From CALTSX01 sp051647685 (lineage in GTDB: Bacteria; Chlamydiota; Chlamydiia; Chlamydiales; CALTSX01), in the NCBI GenBank assembly GCA_051647685.1, contig JBOFEG010000004.1, positions 1 to 19,605 of the forward strand: a stretch of DNA of 19,605 nt, written 5' to 3'. The notes beneath the pieces are model-generated. The model did no database searches, was not told the origin of the DNA, and saw only the letters and a list, made by a program, of their open reading frames with translations. Of this stretch, positions 7,277-14,833 are shown piece after piece. The translations under genes were made by a program, and so were the position numbers. Positions within the stretch are counted from its first letter, which is position 1. The number at the start of each line of letters is the position of its first letter.

Positions 7277-7660
7277 TTAGAATTCTTTTTCACTTGTAAG
7301 TTGTTCAAATCTATAAAAATCATTTTTATCGAATCTTTTGCTTGGAGGTATTTCATTATATTCTCCTAGAGCTTTTTCAGCAGCGCCAGGGCCAAATTCT
7401 TTATCATATAAACCAACTTCTAATTCGGGAAATTGAGAAAAGTTAATGTTTAAGAATCTTTCACCTTCATAATTAAAATTAGTATGATGTCTAAAAAGAC
7501 TTGCAACTTTTTCAGCAGTTGAAACTGCATCAATAGCAGGTATGTCTAAAAATCTATCCATGGAAAAACCTGCTGTAGATTTCGAATTTTCCCATAGAGC
7601 TCGGAATGCATTAACGCAAGACATACCGGTAGGAACTGTGATTGTTGTATAAGTAACCAT
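7277..7660 (-). CDS. Hypothetical soluble protein, 127 residues
   Basis: I do not recognise this protein. It has no signal peptide or membrane segment and a single cysteine. The composition is mixed with a predicted alpha/beta look (VTYTTITVPTG at the start; FRALWENSKSTAGFSMDRFL; FNYEGERFLNINFSQFPELEVGLYD; acidic/aromatic C-terminus KNDFYRFEQLTSEKEF). AAGGA about eight bases upstream of the ATG is a good ribosome binding site, which supports real translation. It lies 86 bases downstream of map on the same strand, so it could be the last gene of a marC-marC-map transcript or have its own promoter in the A/T-rich gap. It is inserted between the map 3' end and the decayed Inc-like copy, so it belongs to the rearranged stretch. 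Confidence 0.6.
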   Translation of the reverse strand: MVTYTTITVPTGMSCVNAFRALWENSKSTAGFSMDRFLDIPAIDAVSTAEKVASLFRHHTNFNYEGERFLNINFSQFPELEVGLYDKEFGPGAAEKALGEYNEIPPSKRFDKNDFYRFEQLTSEKEF

Positions 7661-7746
7661 AAATTTATTCCTTACAAAATTGGTAAATTTTACAGAAAAA
7701 ATTTATTATCAAACACGATATAAGATCAAGTCTGTAGTAGTAATAA

Positions 7747-8622
7747 TTATTTTATTTTTGTTAAAACTTCGTGGCCAAATTCTGTAATTAATATAGTGTG
7801 CTCCCATTGTGCACTGGGGCTGCCGTCGGCAGTTCTGGCGGTCCAATGATCTATTCGATCAATAACTGCTTCTGGAACCCCTGCATTGATCATAGGTTCA
7901 ATAGTAAACACCATACCAGGAGCGAGTGGGATTTTGATATCATTAGCATAATGAGGAATTTGAGGTGGTTCATGGAATTGAATTCCAATTCCATGGCCTA
8001 CAAATTGATAGACTACAGAGCAGTGTTTCCTTTTTGCAATGGCTTCGATAGAATTTCCAATTTCACAGAGAAGTACACCCGGTTTCAATAGGCTAATAGA
8101 TTGCATCAATGCCTCATAGGAAGTATTGACAACGAGTTGTTTTTCTTTACTGACCGATCCAATACAAACCATAGCACTACAATCCCCATAAAATCCGTCT
8201 ACTATTGCAGTTACATCTATATTCAAGATATCGCCATCTTGTAGGGGCAAATCATTAGGAATTCCATGACAAATTACAGAATTTAAAGATGTACAAATAC
8301 TACAGGGAAATGGGGGAGATCCATACCCGAGTGGCGCAGGAACAGCGCCAGCTTCCTTGTGTAATTTTCTTGCATATATATCCAATGCTTTAGTTGTAGT
8401 ACCAATGGTTGCCATAGCGCAGAGTTTGTGCAAGATAGAAGAAGCGGTTTTACATGCTTTCCGAATACATAGAATTTCTTTTTCAGTCTTAAGGCGAATT
8501 TGATATTGTTTCAAATATCTAGATGCCATAGTTGCAAAATTTGGCATTGATTCAAGGGGATAGTGGCAATGTTTCCATTTTTTTTTGCTACCGCACCAAC
8601 AAGGAGAATTACGTGAGATCAT
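7747..8622 (-). CDS. map: Methionine aminopeptidase type I with SEC-C zinc motif
   Basis: Removes the initiator methionine from nascent proteins at the ribosome. 291 residues. Residues 1-21 form a SEC-C motif (PCWCGSKKKWKHCHYP: CxC and C/H zinc ligands), an N-terminal extension found in chlamydial and some other bacterial MetAPs. The pita-bread catalytic domain follows with all metal ligands: D136 (LNIDVT), D147 (YGDCSA), H210 (VGHGIGIQFHEPP), E242 (TIEPM) and E274 (QWEHTI), plus substrate-binding H119 (ICHGIP). The ATG at 8622 lies 10 bases after the stop of the upstream marC paralogue, so translation is probably coupled. I recall the same map-marC(yhgN) adjacency in Chlamydia. Confidence 0.95.
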   Translation of the reverse strand: MISRNSPCWCGSKKKWKHCHYPLESMPNFATMASRYLKQYQIRLKTEKEILCIRKACKTASSILHKLCAMATIGTTTKALDIYARKLHKEAGAVPAPLGYGSPPFPCSICTSLNSVICHGIPNDLPLQDGDILNIDVTAIVDGFYGDCSAMVCIGSVSKEKQLVVNTSYEALMQSISLLKPGVLLCEIGNSIEAIAKRKHCSVVYQFVGHGIGIQFHEPPQIPHYANDIKIPLAPGMVFTIEPMINAGVPEAVIDRIDHWTARTADGSPSAQWEHTILITEFGHEVLTKIK

Positions 8623-8632
8623 ATATTGTTCT

Positions 8633-9226
8633 TTAACGGTTGTTTAGAAATATACGGAGTCCATCTAAAAACATTTGTCCGGCAATTAAAATAAGAATCA
8701 GTCCCATTAAACGTTCACAGGCTATAATTCCGTGATCGCGAAGGAGTCTTTTCAAATAGGGAGCAATCAATAAGATTATCAATGTGAATAGCCATGCAAT
8801 GACAATGGAAAGTGTAAGCATAAAGGGAGCCATATCATTTGAGTAAATAATCACTGCAGAAAATATTGAAGGCCCTGCAACAAACGGAATTGCTAGGGGA
8901 ACGAGAAATGGTTCTTCTTTTCTGGAAATCTCAAAGACTTCAATATCTTCGGGCGGGAATATCATCCGCAATGCAATGATAAATAAGATAAGTCCACCAG
9001 CAATTAAGAGTGCGTCTTGGGCTACCCCAAGTAAATTCAATAATCCTTGTCCTGCAAATTGAAATAATACGATAAAACCAAGGGCAATTAAAAGTTCTCT
9101 TATTATGATATGAATCTGTCGCCTAGCTGGAATTCCCTTTAGAATAGCTATGTAAAGAGGAATATTTCCAATGGAATCCATCAATAAAAATAAAGATAGA
9201 GTAACAGAAAAAAAAGAATGATTCAT
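8633..9226 (-). CDS. MarC/YhgN family (UPF0056) inner-membrane protein, copy 2
   Basis: 197 residues, about six membrane segments, no signal peptide. Family signatures include SLFLLMDSIGNIPLYIAIL, GLLNLLGV..DALLIAGGLILFIIALRM, PLAIPFVAGPSIFSAVI and the C-terminal ERLMGLILILIAGQM. The molecular function of MarC proteins is not settled; the early link with multiple antibiotic resistance was not upheld, and a small-molecule transport role is only suspected. It is a close paralogue of the gene immediately upstream (9287-9883), with most differences in the loop around residues 93-105. One visible change is D17 in LLMDSIGN, where the sister protein and most family members have N-P. It lies 10 bases upstream of map. 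Confidence 0.85.
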   Translation of the reverse strand: MNHSFFSVTLSLFLLMDSIGNIPLYIAILKGIPARRQIHIIIRELLIALGFIVLFQFAGQGLLNLLGVAQDALLIAGGLILFIIALRMIFPPEDIEVFEISRKEEPFLVPLAIPFVAGPSIFSAVIIYSNDMAPFMLTLSIVIAWLFTLIILLIAPYLKRLLRDHGIIACERLMGLILILIAGQMFLDGLRIFLNNR

Positions 9227-9286
9227 ACAATTAGATTAACAAAATTATTTTATAACAATACGACATGTCTAGGTATTATTGTACGT

Positions 9287-9883
9287 TTATCTCAATTCAC
9301 TAAAAAAAATTCTCATTCCATTAAGAAACATTTGAGAAGCGATTAAAATAAGAATTAAACCCATTAAACGCTCACAAGCAACGATTCCTCTTTCTTTCAG
9401 AATTTTTAATAGCACAGGTGCACTTACCAGAATAACAGTCACCAAAGCCCACGCAAAGAGAATAGCAAAGGTTAGAGGTAGAGTAGGGACTTCATTGGAA
9501 TAGACAATAATTGCGGAAAGAATTGCAGGGCCTGCAACTAGTGGAATCGCTAGAGGAACGAGAAATGGCTCTTCCTTTTTTTCTGTCATTTTGAGAGTCG
9601 ATTTTTCGGGCGGGAAAATCATACGCATTGCGATAATTAGGAGTATAAGACCTCCTGCTATAAGCAGTGCGTCTTTTTTTACTCCTAAAAGATTTAAAAG
9701 ACCTTGCCCTACAAATTGAAATAATAAAAGAATGGCAAGTGCCATAGCCAGCTCTCGCAAAATAATTTGTGCTTGTCTTTTAGGTGCAATTTCTTTCAGT
9801 AACGCGAGATAAATCGGAACATTCCCAATTGGATTCATCAATAAAAAAAGAGCAAAGGTTACTGTGAAAAAATGCGTATACAT
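9287..9883 (-). CDS. MarC/YhgN family (UPF0056) inner-membrane protein, copy 1
   Basis: 198 residues and about six membrane segments. It carries the canonical LFLLMNPIGNVPIYLALL motif at residues 12-29, the repeat-like second half AIPLVAGPAILSAIIVYS, and the ERLMGLILILIASQM end. It is first in a same-strand run with its paralogue (60-base gap) and map. The two copies share long near-identical stretches (LLNLLGV..DALLIAGGLIL; KEEPFLVPLAIP; ACERLMGLILILIA). This points to a tandem duplication within the family, probably old since many positions differ. The start ATG at 9883 lacks a strong Shine-Dalgarno sequence. A homomeric or heteromeric membrane complex is possible but not shown. Confidence 0.87.
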   Translation of the reverse strand: MYTHFFTVTFALFLLMNPIGNVPIYLALLKEIAPKRQAQIILRELAMALAILLLFQFVGQGLLNLLGVKKDALLIAGGLILLIIAMRMIFPPEKSTLKMTEKKEEPFLVPLAIPLVAGPAILSAIIVYSNEVPTLPLTFAILFAWALVTVILVSAPVLLKILKERGIVACERLMGLILILIASQMFLNGMRIFFSELR

Positions 9884-10030
9884 AAAATGCCTTTTCTAAA
9901 AAACTCAAAGGGAAAATAGTACGTAATACATAGAAATTATTCAAGTAAACTATTTATTTTAATTTAAATGTTCCAATACACTATAATATTATTCAAAAAT
10001 AATAGGCACTAGATTTTTGGAGATTGAGTA

Positions 10031-11188
10031 ATGAAAATTATAGTTGTAATTTTTCTTTTCTTGCAAATTTCTGTATTTGCAAAACAGACTATTTGTCTAA
10101 ATATGATTGTAAAAGACGAAGAGGGTTATATTGAAAGATGTTTGCATTCTGTAGCTCCTTTTATTGATTATTGGGTTATCGTCGACACTGGGTCAACAGA
10201 TAATACGAAATCTATAATTAGCAATATTTTATCCGATATTCCTGGAGAACTTCACGATAGAGATTGGAAAAATTTTGCTTACAATCGCAATGAAGCATTA
10301 GCACTTGCAAAAGATAAATGTGATTATATTTTACTTATGGACGGGGATGATTGGTTAGAATATGAGACTGGGTTTTCTTTTCCATACCTCATGCAAGATT
10401 GCTATTATTTTCATCTAGGTTCCGAGCACTTTACTCTTTTTCGTACTCAATTGGTAAAATCAGATTTAGATTGGAAATGGACTGGTGTTGTCCATGAATA
10501 TATTTCAGTAGATGGGATGTATACCTATGGCACTATAGAGAATTTATATTACCGATTAGGATGGAAACCGGATGAAGAAGACAAATTTCTAGATAGAATT
10601 GAGATTCTTTTGGAAGCTTTGCAAGAGGATCCGAAAGATGCGCGCTATATATTTTATCTCGCTGAAAGTTATAAAGATGCAGGAGATCCAATCAATGCGA
10701 TTACATGGTATAAAAAACGCGTAGATATAGGAGGCTGGAGAGAAGAAATATTCTGGTCCCTACTACAAATAGCGAAAATGCATAAACTTTTAGGCCACGA
10801 TGAGGATATTATTATAGATGCTTTTAATAAAGCTTTTCGATATAGCCCTCATCGCGGTGAACCACTTTATTATCTTGCCGAATATTGTAATGATATCGGT
10901 CGATATGATCTCGCGTATTCTACGCTACAGTTGAGGAAATATCATAAATTTTCTACTTCTATAGATTTATTATTCTATGAAAAGTGGATAGATTCTTGGG
11001 GACTTGCTTATCAACACCTCCGAGCTGCATTTTATCTCGGGAGATTCACAGAAGTTATTAGTTTAGCCAATCATATTAATCAAAGTACAGCTATCGCTCA
11101 CATAAAAAATGATACAAATAAATATTACGAACTTGCTTTGCAAGCCTTGCACCATCAAACTTTACCTGCATCCGAAATTCAGTATTAA
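10031..11188 (+). CDS. Family 2 glycosyltransferase with TPR-like C-terminal region and an N-terminal signal-like segment
   Basis: 385 residues. After a hydrophobic, signal-like N-terminus (MKIIVVIFLFLQISVFA, possible cleavage after A17), residues ~18-180 form a GT-A domain of the TPR-associated type: TICLNMIVKDEEGYIERCL, VIVDTGSTDNT (49-59), NEALALAKDK, the metal-binding LLMDGDDW (102-108) and KWTGVVHEY (149-157). Residues ~185-330 contain helical TPR-like repeats (IFYLAESYKDAGDPINAITWYKKR). GT-A enzymes need cytosolic nucleotide sugars, so an exported one is odd: the segment may be a membrane anchor or the protein may act outside the cell. The ATG has GGAG eight bases upstream, and a TATAAT occurs at 9982-9987. 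The last base of its stop codon abuts the last base of the convergent glyQS gene. Confidence 0.8.
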   Translation: MKIIVVIFLFLQISVFAKQTICLNMIVKDEEGYIERCLHSVAPFIDYWVIVDTGSTDNTKSIISNILSDIPGELHDRDWKNFAYNRNEALALAKDKCDYILLMDGDDWLEYETGFSFPYLMQDCYYFHLGSEHFTLFRTQLVKSDLDWKWTGVVHEYISVDGMYTYGTIENLYYRLGWKPDEEDKFLDRIEILLEALQEDPKDARYIFYLAESYKDAGDPINAITWYKKRVDIGGWREEIFWSLLQIAKMHKLLGHDEDIIIDAFNKAFRYSPHRGEPLYYLAEYCNDIGRYDLAYSTLQLRKYHKFSTSIDLLFYEKWIDSWGLAYQHLRAAFYLGRFTEVISLANHINQSTAIAHIKNDTNKYYELALQALHHQTLPASEIQY

Positions 11189-12562
11189 TTAGAAAAAAAA
11201 GTTTCTTATTATATTTGGTAATTCAGAAATAGAAACCCTTTTTTGTTTCATAGAATTGCGATCTCTTACCGTAACCGAGGTATCGTTAAAGGTATCAAAG
11301 TCGACGGTAATACAAATAGGTGTGCCAATCTCATCGTTCCTGCGGTAGGCTTTCCCAACATTTCCTGTATCTTCATAACGAATGCGCCCAAGTCCTAATT
11401 GTTGCAGATCGGAATGGATTCGTTTTGCCGTATTGACAATGTCTGTATTATTTTTAGCGAGTGGAATGATTGCTGCTTTAAAGGGAGCTAGGTGAGGCGC
11501 AATATGGAGTACAATGCGAGCATCTCCACTGGAAAGCTGTTCTTTTCTATAGCTATCTATCAAAATAGCAAGTACCCCTCTATCGAGTCCCGCTGATGGT
11601 TCAATAACAAAGGGAATGTATCTCTCTTTAGTTCCCAGATCCTGAACGCCAAGCGCTGTAACAGAGTGAGGATTTGGAGACACCTTGGCATGTATTTCAA
11701 ATATGTCTTGTGATTTGGTATGAGATCCCAAATCGAAATCAGTTCGATTAGCAATACCTTCAAGTTCCGCAAGTCCTTGTGGAAAGCGGTATAAAATATC
11801 GGTAGTAGCTTTAGAGTAGTGGGCGAGTTCTTCCGGAGTCTGTTCTTGCAATTGCAAATTTTTTTCTCGAATTCCTTGTTTTTTCCACCACTCCAACCGA
11901 ATATCGATCCATCGTTTATACCATTCATCATCAGTACCTGGTTGAACAAAAAATTCGAGCTCTAGTTGTTCAAATTCGCGCGTACGAAAAATAAAATTTT
12001 TTGGAGTAATTTCATTTCGAAAAGCTTTACCTACTTGTGCAATTCCAAAGGGGATCTTCCTCGCAGAGGTAGTGAGTACATTCATAAAATTGGTGAAAAT
12101 TCCCTGGGCAGTCTCTGGTCGAAGGTAAGCAAAACTATCATTTTCAATCGGGCCAAGATTAGTCCGCAGCATTAAATTAAATTGTCTGGTGCTCGTTAGA
12201 TTTTCTGACCCACAATTTTCGCATTTGCCATTGTGCACGCTGTCCACACGCATGCGGTGCTTACAATCTCTGCAATCAACCATAGCATCTGTAAATGTTT
12301 CTGTATGTCCGGAATGTTGTAGAGTCAACGCATGGGTGAGAATTGCGGAATCAATCCCTTCTATGTCGTTTCGTTCATATACCATAGATCTCCACCAAGC
12401 AGCTCGCAGACTATTTTTAATTTCAACGCCGAGTGGTCCATAATCATAGATACCTTGTAGTCCTCCATAAATTTCAGAACTTTGAAAAATAAAACCGCGG
12501 CGTTTACAAAGAGAAACAATTTCTTCCATGTCTGGTGGATTTTCTGTAATAGAATGTGTCAT
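11189..12562 (-). CDS. glyQS: Glycyl-tRNA synthetase, single-subunit alpha2 (class IIa) type
   Basis: Attaches glycine to tRNA-Gly in the cytosol. 457 residues, the length of the alpha2 GlyRS found in Bacillus, actinobacteria and eukaryotes. It starts with RRGFIFQSSEIYGGLQGIYDYGPLG, the typical opening. A zinc finger follows at C97/C100 and C114/C117. Class II motif 2 is GKAFRNEITPKNFIFRTREF (178-197) and motif 3 is in GLDRGVLAIL (325-334). The anticodon-binding domain occupies ~350-450 (HIAPHLAPFKAAIIPLAK; YEDTGNVGKAYRRNDEIGTP; VRDRNS). Chlamydia instead has an unrelated fused alpha-beta GlyRS of about 1000 residues, so this marks a different enzyme type. The gene abuts the stop of the convergent glycosyltransferase with zero bases between. 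Confidence 0.95.
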   Translation of the reverse strand: MTHSITENPPDMEEIVSLCKRRGFIFQSSEIYGGLQGIYDYGPLGVEIKNSLRAAWWRSMVYERNDIEGIDSAILTHALTLQHSGHTETFTDAMVDCRDCKHRMRVDSVHNGKCENCGSENLTSTRQFNLMLRTNLGPIENDSFAYLRPETAQGIFTNFMNVLTTSARKIPFGIAQVGKAFRNEITPKNFIFRTREFEQLELEFFVQPGTDDEWYKRWIDIRLEWWKKQGIREKNLQLQEQTPEELAHYSKATTDILYRFPQGLAELEGIANRTDFDLGSHTKSQDIFEIHAKVSPNPHSVTALGVQDLGTKERYIPFVIEPSAGLDRGVLAILIDSYRKEQLSSGDARIVLHIAPHLAPFKAAIIPLAKNNTDIVNTAKRIHSDLQQLGLGRIRYEDTGNVGKAYRRNDEIGTPICITVDFDTFNDTSVTVRDRNSMKQKRVSISELPNIIRNFFF

Positions 12563-12621
12563 ATTTTAATCTCAATGATCCAAGGATACAGCAAGATAGT
12601 ATAGAAAGAATGAATTTTTGC

Positions 12622-13590
12622 CTATAAAGTAGAGTGTCTATATAAATTAACCCAAAGCTTATCAATAAATTTATTTTGACCTTTATCTATATCAGTTAGA
12701 ATCAGAATATAATCTCGGTTTTTTTCAAATGCGGATTTTGTCCAGTTAGCAGAACCTGTAATAAAAATAGTTTTATCAATGCGAGCCCATTTATGATGCA
12801 TTAATTTATAGCTGTTGCTTGTTCGAACTATACAACTTGATTGCTTGAGTTTATTAACTGTTTTCTTGCAACAACCTCTTGCTAAAAATTGATCAATGAC
12901 CAAAGTTACTCGTACGCCCCTCGTCGCAGCTCTCGACAAAGCGAACTCGATTTTTGGATGAGTGAATGTAAATAAAGCCATTTGGATTTCTTCTTTAGCA
13001 GTATTTATAATAGAGAGTATCCGCTCCAGTGCTATAGGGTCTTTTTCCGGTAAAAAGTAGAGCACGATTTTTTGGTCTTTGATCAATAAACTATGCACCT
13101 CTCCAGGAGTTCGTAATAGAAGACTATTTGCCATAATACGAGAGAAAATTCCTATCAATAAATTATCGTGCAAGGATAGAGATGTTTGCGTTAAGTTAGT
13201 CGATCCTAAAAACACAAGTTCGCCATCTACAATGGTTATTTTTTCGTGAACCAATCCAGTAGATTGAAAAGGAATTATTTGTATGGAATTTCCTAAATAC
13301 TTTTGCATGGCAGGAATTTGTTTAGTATGACAGGTAATTGTAATTAATAAACCTTCACTAATTTTCTTTTTAAGAATTGATAGTATTTCTGGATCAGAAA
13401 GACCGTAGGTCGATAAATAAATAGATTTTTTTGCGTTTTTTAAAGAAACGCAAACAATTTCTTTTAAGTCTTGCCTACAATTACTCGAATAAAACAGGAG
13501 AGAGGAAGTATCATTTGGAAAATTGATTACACTCGCATAAAAAAAGAGGAAGCTAAAGGAGCCGATTATACAAGAACAGACAAAAAAAAT
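12622..13590 (-). CDS. Phospholipase D-like (HKD) protein, frame opening directly after the rpmB stop codon
   Basis: Two HKD motifs are present: VHEKITIVD...GSTNLTQ and MHHKWARID...GSANWTKSAFEKN. Together they form one PLD active site of two half-domains. The first ATG (13308) would leave only 20 residues before the first HKD motif and delete the front of half-domain 1. The same frame is open for 94 more codons upstream. These encode a hydrophobic stretch (about IIGSFSFLFFYASVI, a likely signal anchor) and then SSLLFYSSNCRQDLKEIV and KKSIYLSTYGLSDPEILSIL, which look like a genuine PLD domain start. The open stretch begins at ATT right after the rpmB TAA, in the same frame. It holds no ATG, GTG or TTG; a CTG at 13497 is the only NTG. 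Start codon uncertain: ATT at 13590, CTG at 13497, or a damaged or misread start. PLD proteins of Chlamydiae are of this size (about 320 residues). Confidence 0.75.
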   Translation of the reverse strand: MFFVCSCIIGSFSFLFFYASVINFPNDTSSLLFYSSNCRQDLKEIVCVSLKNAKKSIYLSTYGLSDPEILSILKKKISEGLLITITCHTKQIPAMQKYLGNSIQIIPFQSTGLVHEKITIVDGELVFLGSTNLTQTSLSLHDNLLIGIFSRIMANSLLLRTPGEVHSLLIKDQKIVLYFLPEKDPIALERILSIINTAKEEIQMALFTFTHPKIEFALSRAATRGVRVTLVIDQFLARGCCKKTVNKLKQSSCIVRTSNSYKLMHHKWARIDKTIFITGSANWTKSAFEKNRDYILILTDIDKGQNKFIDKLWVNLYRHSTL

Positions 13591-13851
13591 TTATTTTTTG
13601 GATTCAGCAAGCGTCTTAGCAAGACCATTTTTATAAATTGTTCTCAGAGTAGATGTGCAAATTTTCATAGTAATGAATCGACTTTCTTCCGGCGACCAAA
13701 CTCTTTTTTTTATAAGATTTGGATAAAAACGACGTTTCGTTTTTCCAGTAATATTAAGTCCAATACCCTTTTTTTTCTTAGCAATCCCTCGTTTAGCATA
13801 GCTATAACCTCTTTGAGGTTTTTTGCCAGTGATTTGACATTTGCGCGCCAT
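13591..13851 (-). CDS. rpmB: 50S ribosomal protein L28
   Basis: 86 residues, basic. It begins MARKCQITGKKPQRGYSYAKRG and contains GIGLNITGKTKRRFYPNL, the standard L28 pattern, and a short C-terminus. It binds 23S rRNA in the large subunit. GGAG nine bases before the ATG is a good ribosome binding site. The Cys near the start may be a leftover of zinc-binding L28 forms, but the full CxxC set is absent. Its TAA stop is followed at once, in the same frame, by the PLD-like open frame. Confidence 0.95.
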   Translation of the reverse strand: MARKCQITGKKPQRGYSYAKRGIAKKKKGIGLNITGKTKRRFYPNLIKKRVWSPEESRFITMKICTSTLRTIYKNGLAKTLAESKK

Positions 13852-14103
13852 AAATCAATTCTCCATAAACTATTTTAAGAAAGCAGGCTACCTGTTTTTT
13901 CTATAAAATACAAGGTTTTTATCCAACCATGAAATCAGGGAAAAATTGAAAGATATATAAGGTGTGTATAATTATTATTATAGATATAAAAATAATTTTA
14001 TTTATTTTCAGTGAATTATCGGAGTTCTCTAAGCAATATAGGGTTATACTATATGCTTGTAATAGCTCGATAAGAATTTGTTCAAAAAAATAAAGGAAAT
14101 ATG

Positions 14104-14283
14104 GTGAAATGCAATCTCTTTATGCGTATTCGACGGAGAAAATTGAATAGAATATTTCAAAGATTAGAGAGGAATCGAGAAAAAGGTTATATTCATTGCC
14201 TAAATATAGGAGAATATAGAAATTGGAGGGATAAACTCGAGTTTTTGAAAACCCGAAAAGCCAAAAGAGGCAGATATCAATGA
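14104..14283 (+). CDS. Possible small basic protein, about 59 residues
   Basis: An open frame rich in Arg and Lys (MRIRRRKLNRIFQRLERNREKGY near the start; RKAKRGRYQ at the end), with no recognised family. AAAGGA lies just upstream. The ATG at 14101 is too close to it (3 bases), while the GTG at 14104 has 6 bases and is the better start; a third choice is the ATG at 14122. It lies 75 bases before a membrane-protein gene on the same strand, so it could lead that operon. The length is short enough to occur by chance, but the ribosome binding site and the lack of any competing gene speak for it. Confidence 0.35.
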   Translation: MKCNLFMRIRRRKLNRIFQRLERNREKGYIHCLNIGEYRNWRDKLEFLKTRKAKRGRYQ

Positions 14284-14358
14284 TCTTACTAGAGACACTA
14301 TAAAGATGTGAATGATTACTTAAAATAATTATAATAAAATCAAATATAGGAAATAGCA

Positions 14359-14811
14359 ATGGCCATTTATAATATTTTTGATCACGCGGAAAAAGATCAA
14401 ATGACCCAACCTTCTTCATCGATTGAGAGAGAAGAAATTCCAAAGGAAGACAGGTATCGATTAGATCGTTTCTTTTCTGCTGTCACAGCAAGATTATTTT
14501 TTATTTTCTTGTTTTTTGCGGATATATTGTGGGGAATATATGCAATTGCAATGTTCAGTCTCTTTTTTGTTTTAAATACAATCACTCTATTTCGGTCTAA
14601 AATATTAATTTCTAAATTGAAGTCTTCTTTCCTTTCGATCAAACGTTTTATAATTTGTGCTTTTTCTTTAATGATTGCTATTTTTAGTCCATCACTTGGC
14701 ATTTTATTTTCTTGTATGTATTTTATGCTCTACGATAGAAAAGGTATTGAAGAAGTGGTTCCAAGTTCCCTTCGTGAACAGTTTGAAGATCTAATACCAC
14801 ATTCTTCATGA
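14359..14811 (+). CDS. Hypothetical membrane protein, 150 residues
   Basis: Not recognised. A polar, acidic N-terminus of about 45 residues (with SSSIEREEIPKEDRYRLDRF) is followed by two hydrophobic blocks: LFFIFLFFADILWGIYAIAM running into FSLFFVLNTITLF, then FIICAFSLMIAIFSPSLGIL running into FSCMYFMLY. The tail is short and acidic. The paired hydrophobic segments recall Inc-type proteins but also any small inner-membrane protein. GGAAA about six bases before the ATG supports the start. The gene is 22 bases upstream of the CaCA antiporter on the same strand, so the two are probably co-transcribed. Confidence 0.65.
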   Translation: MAIYNIFDHAEKDQMTQPSSSIEREEIPKEDRYRLDRFFSAVTARLFFIFLFFADILWGIYAIAMFSLFFVLNTITLFRSKILISKLKSSFLSIKRFIICAFSLMIAIFSPSLGILFSCMYFMLYDRKGIEEVVPSSLREQFEDLIPHSS

Positions 14812-14833
14812 TACTCCATACTTCAAGTGGGAC

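Noticed and set aside
11560..11949. 129-residue minus-strand frame inside glyQS
   Set aside because: Alternative frame of the same strand within a clearly identified GlyRS gene; no domain content.
13882..13900. Hairpin AGCAGG/CCTGTT followed by six T on the plus strand, resembling a terminator
   Set aside because: No plus-strand gene lies upstream. The stem is only six pairs with a G-U, and the neighbouring rpmB reads the other way, so a role as terminator is not supported.
14120..14443. 107-residue minus-strand frame opposite the small basic gene
   Set aside because: No ribosome binding site, A/T-driven composition, and it overlaps the start of the well-supported membrane-protein gene at 14359.
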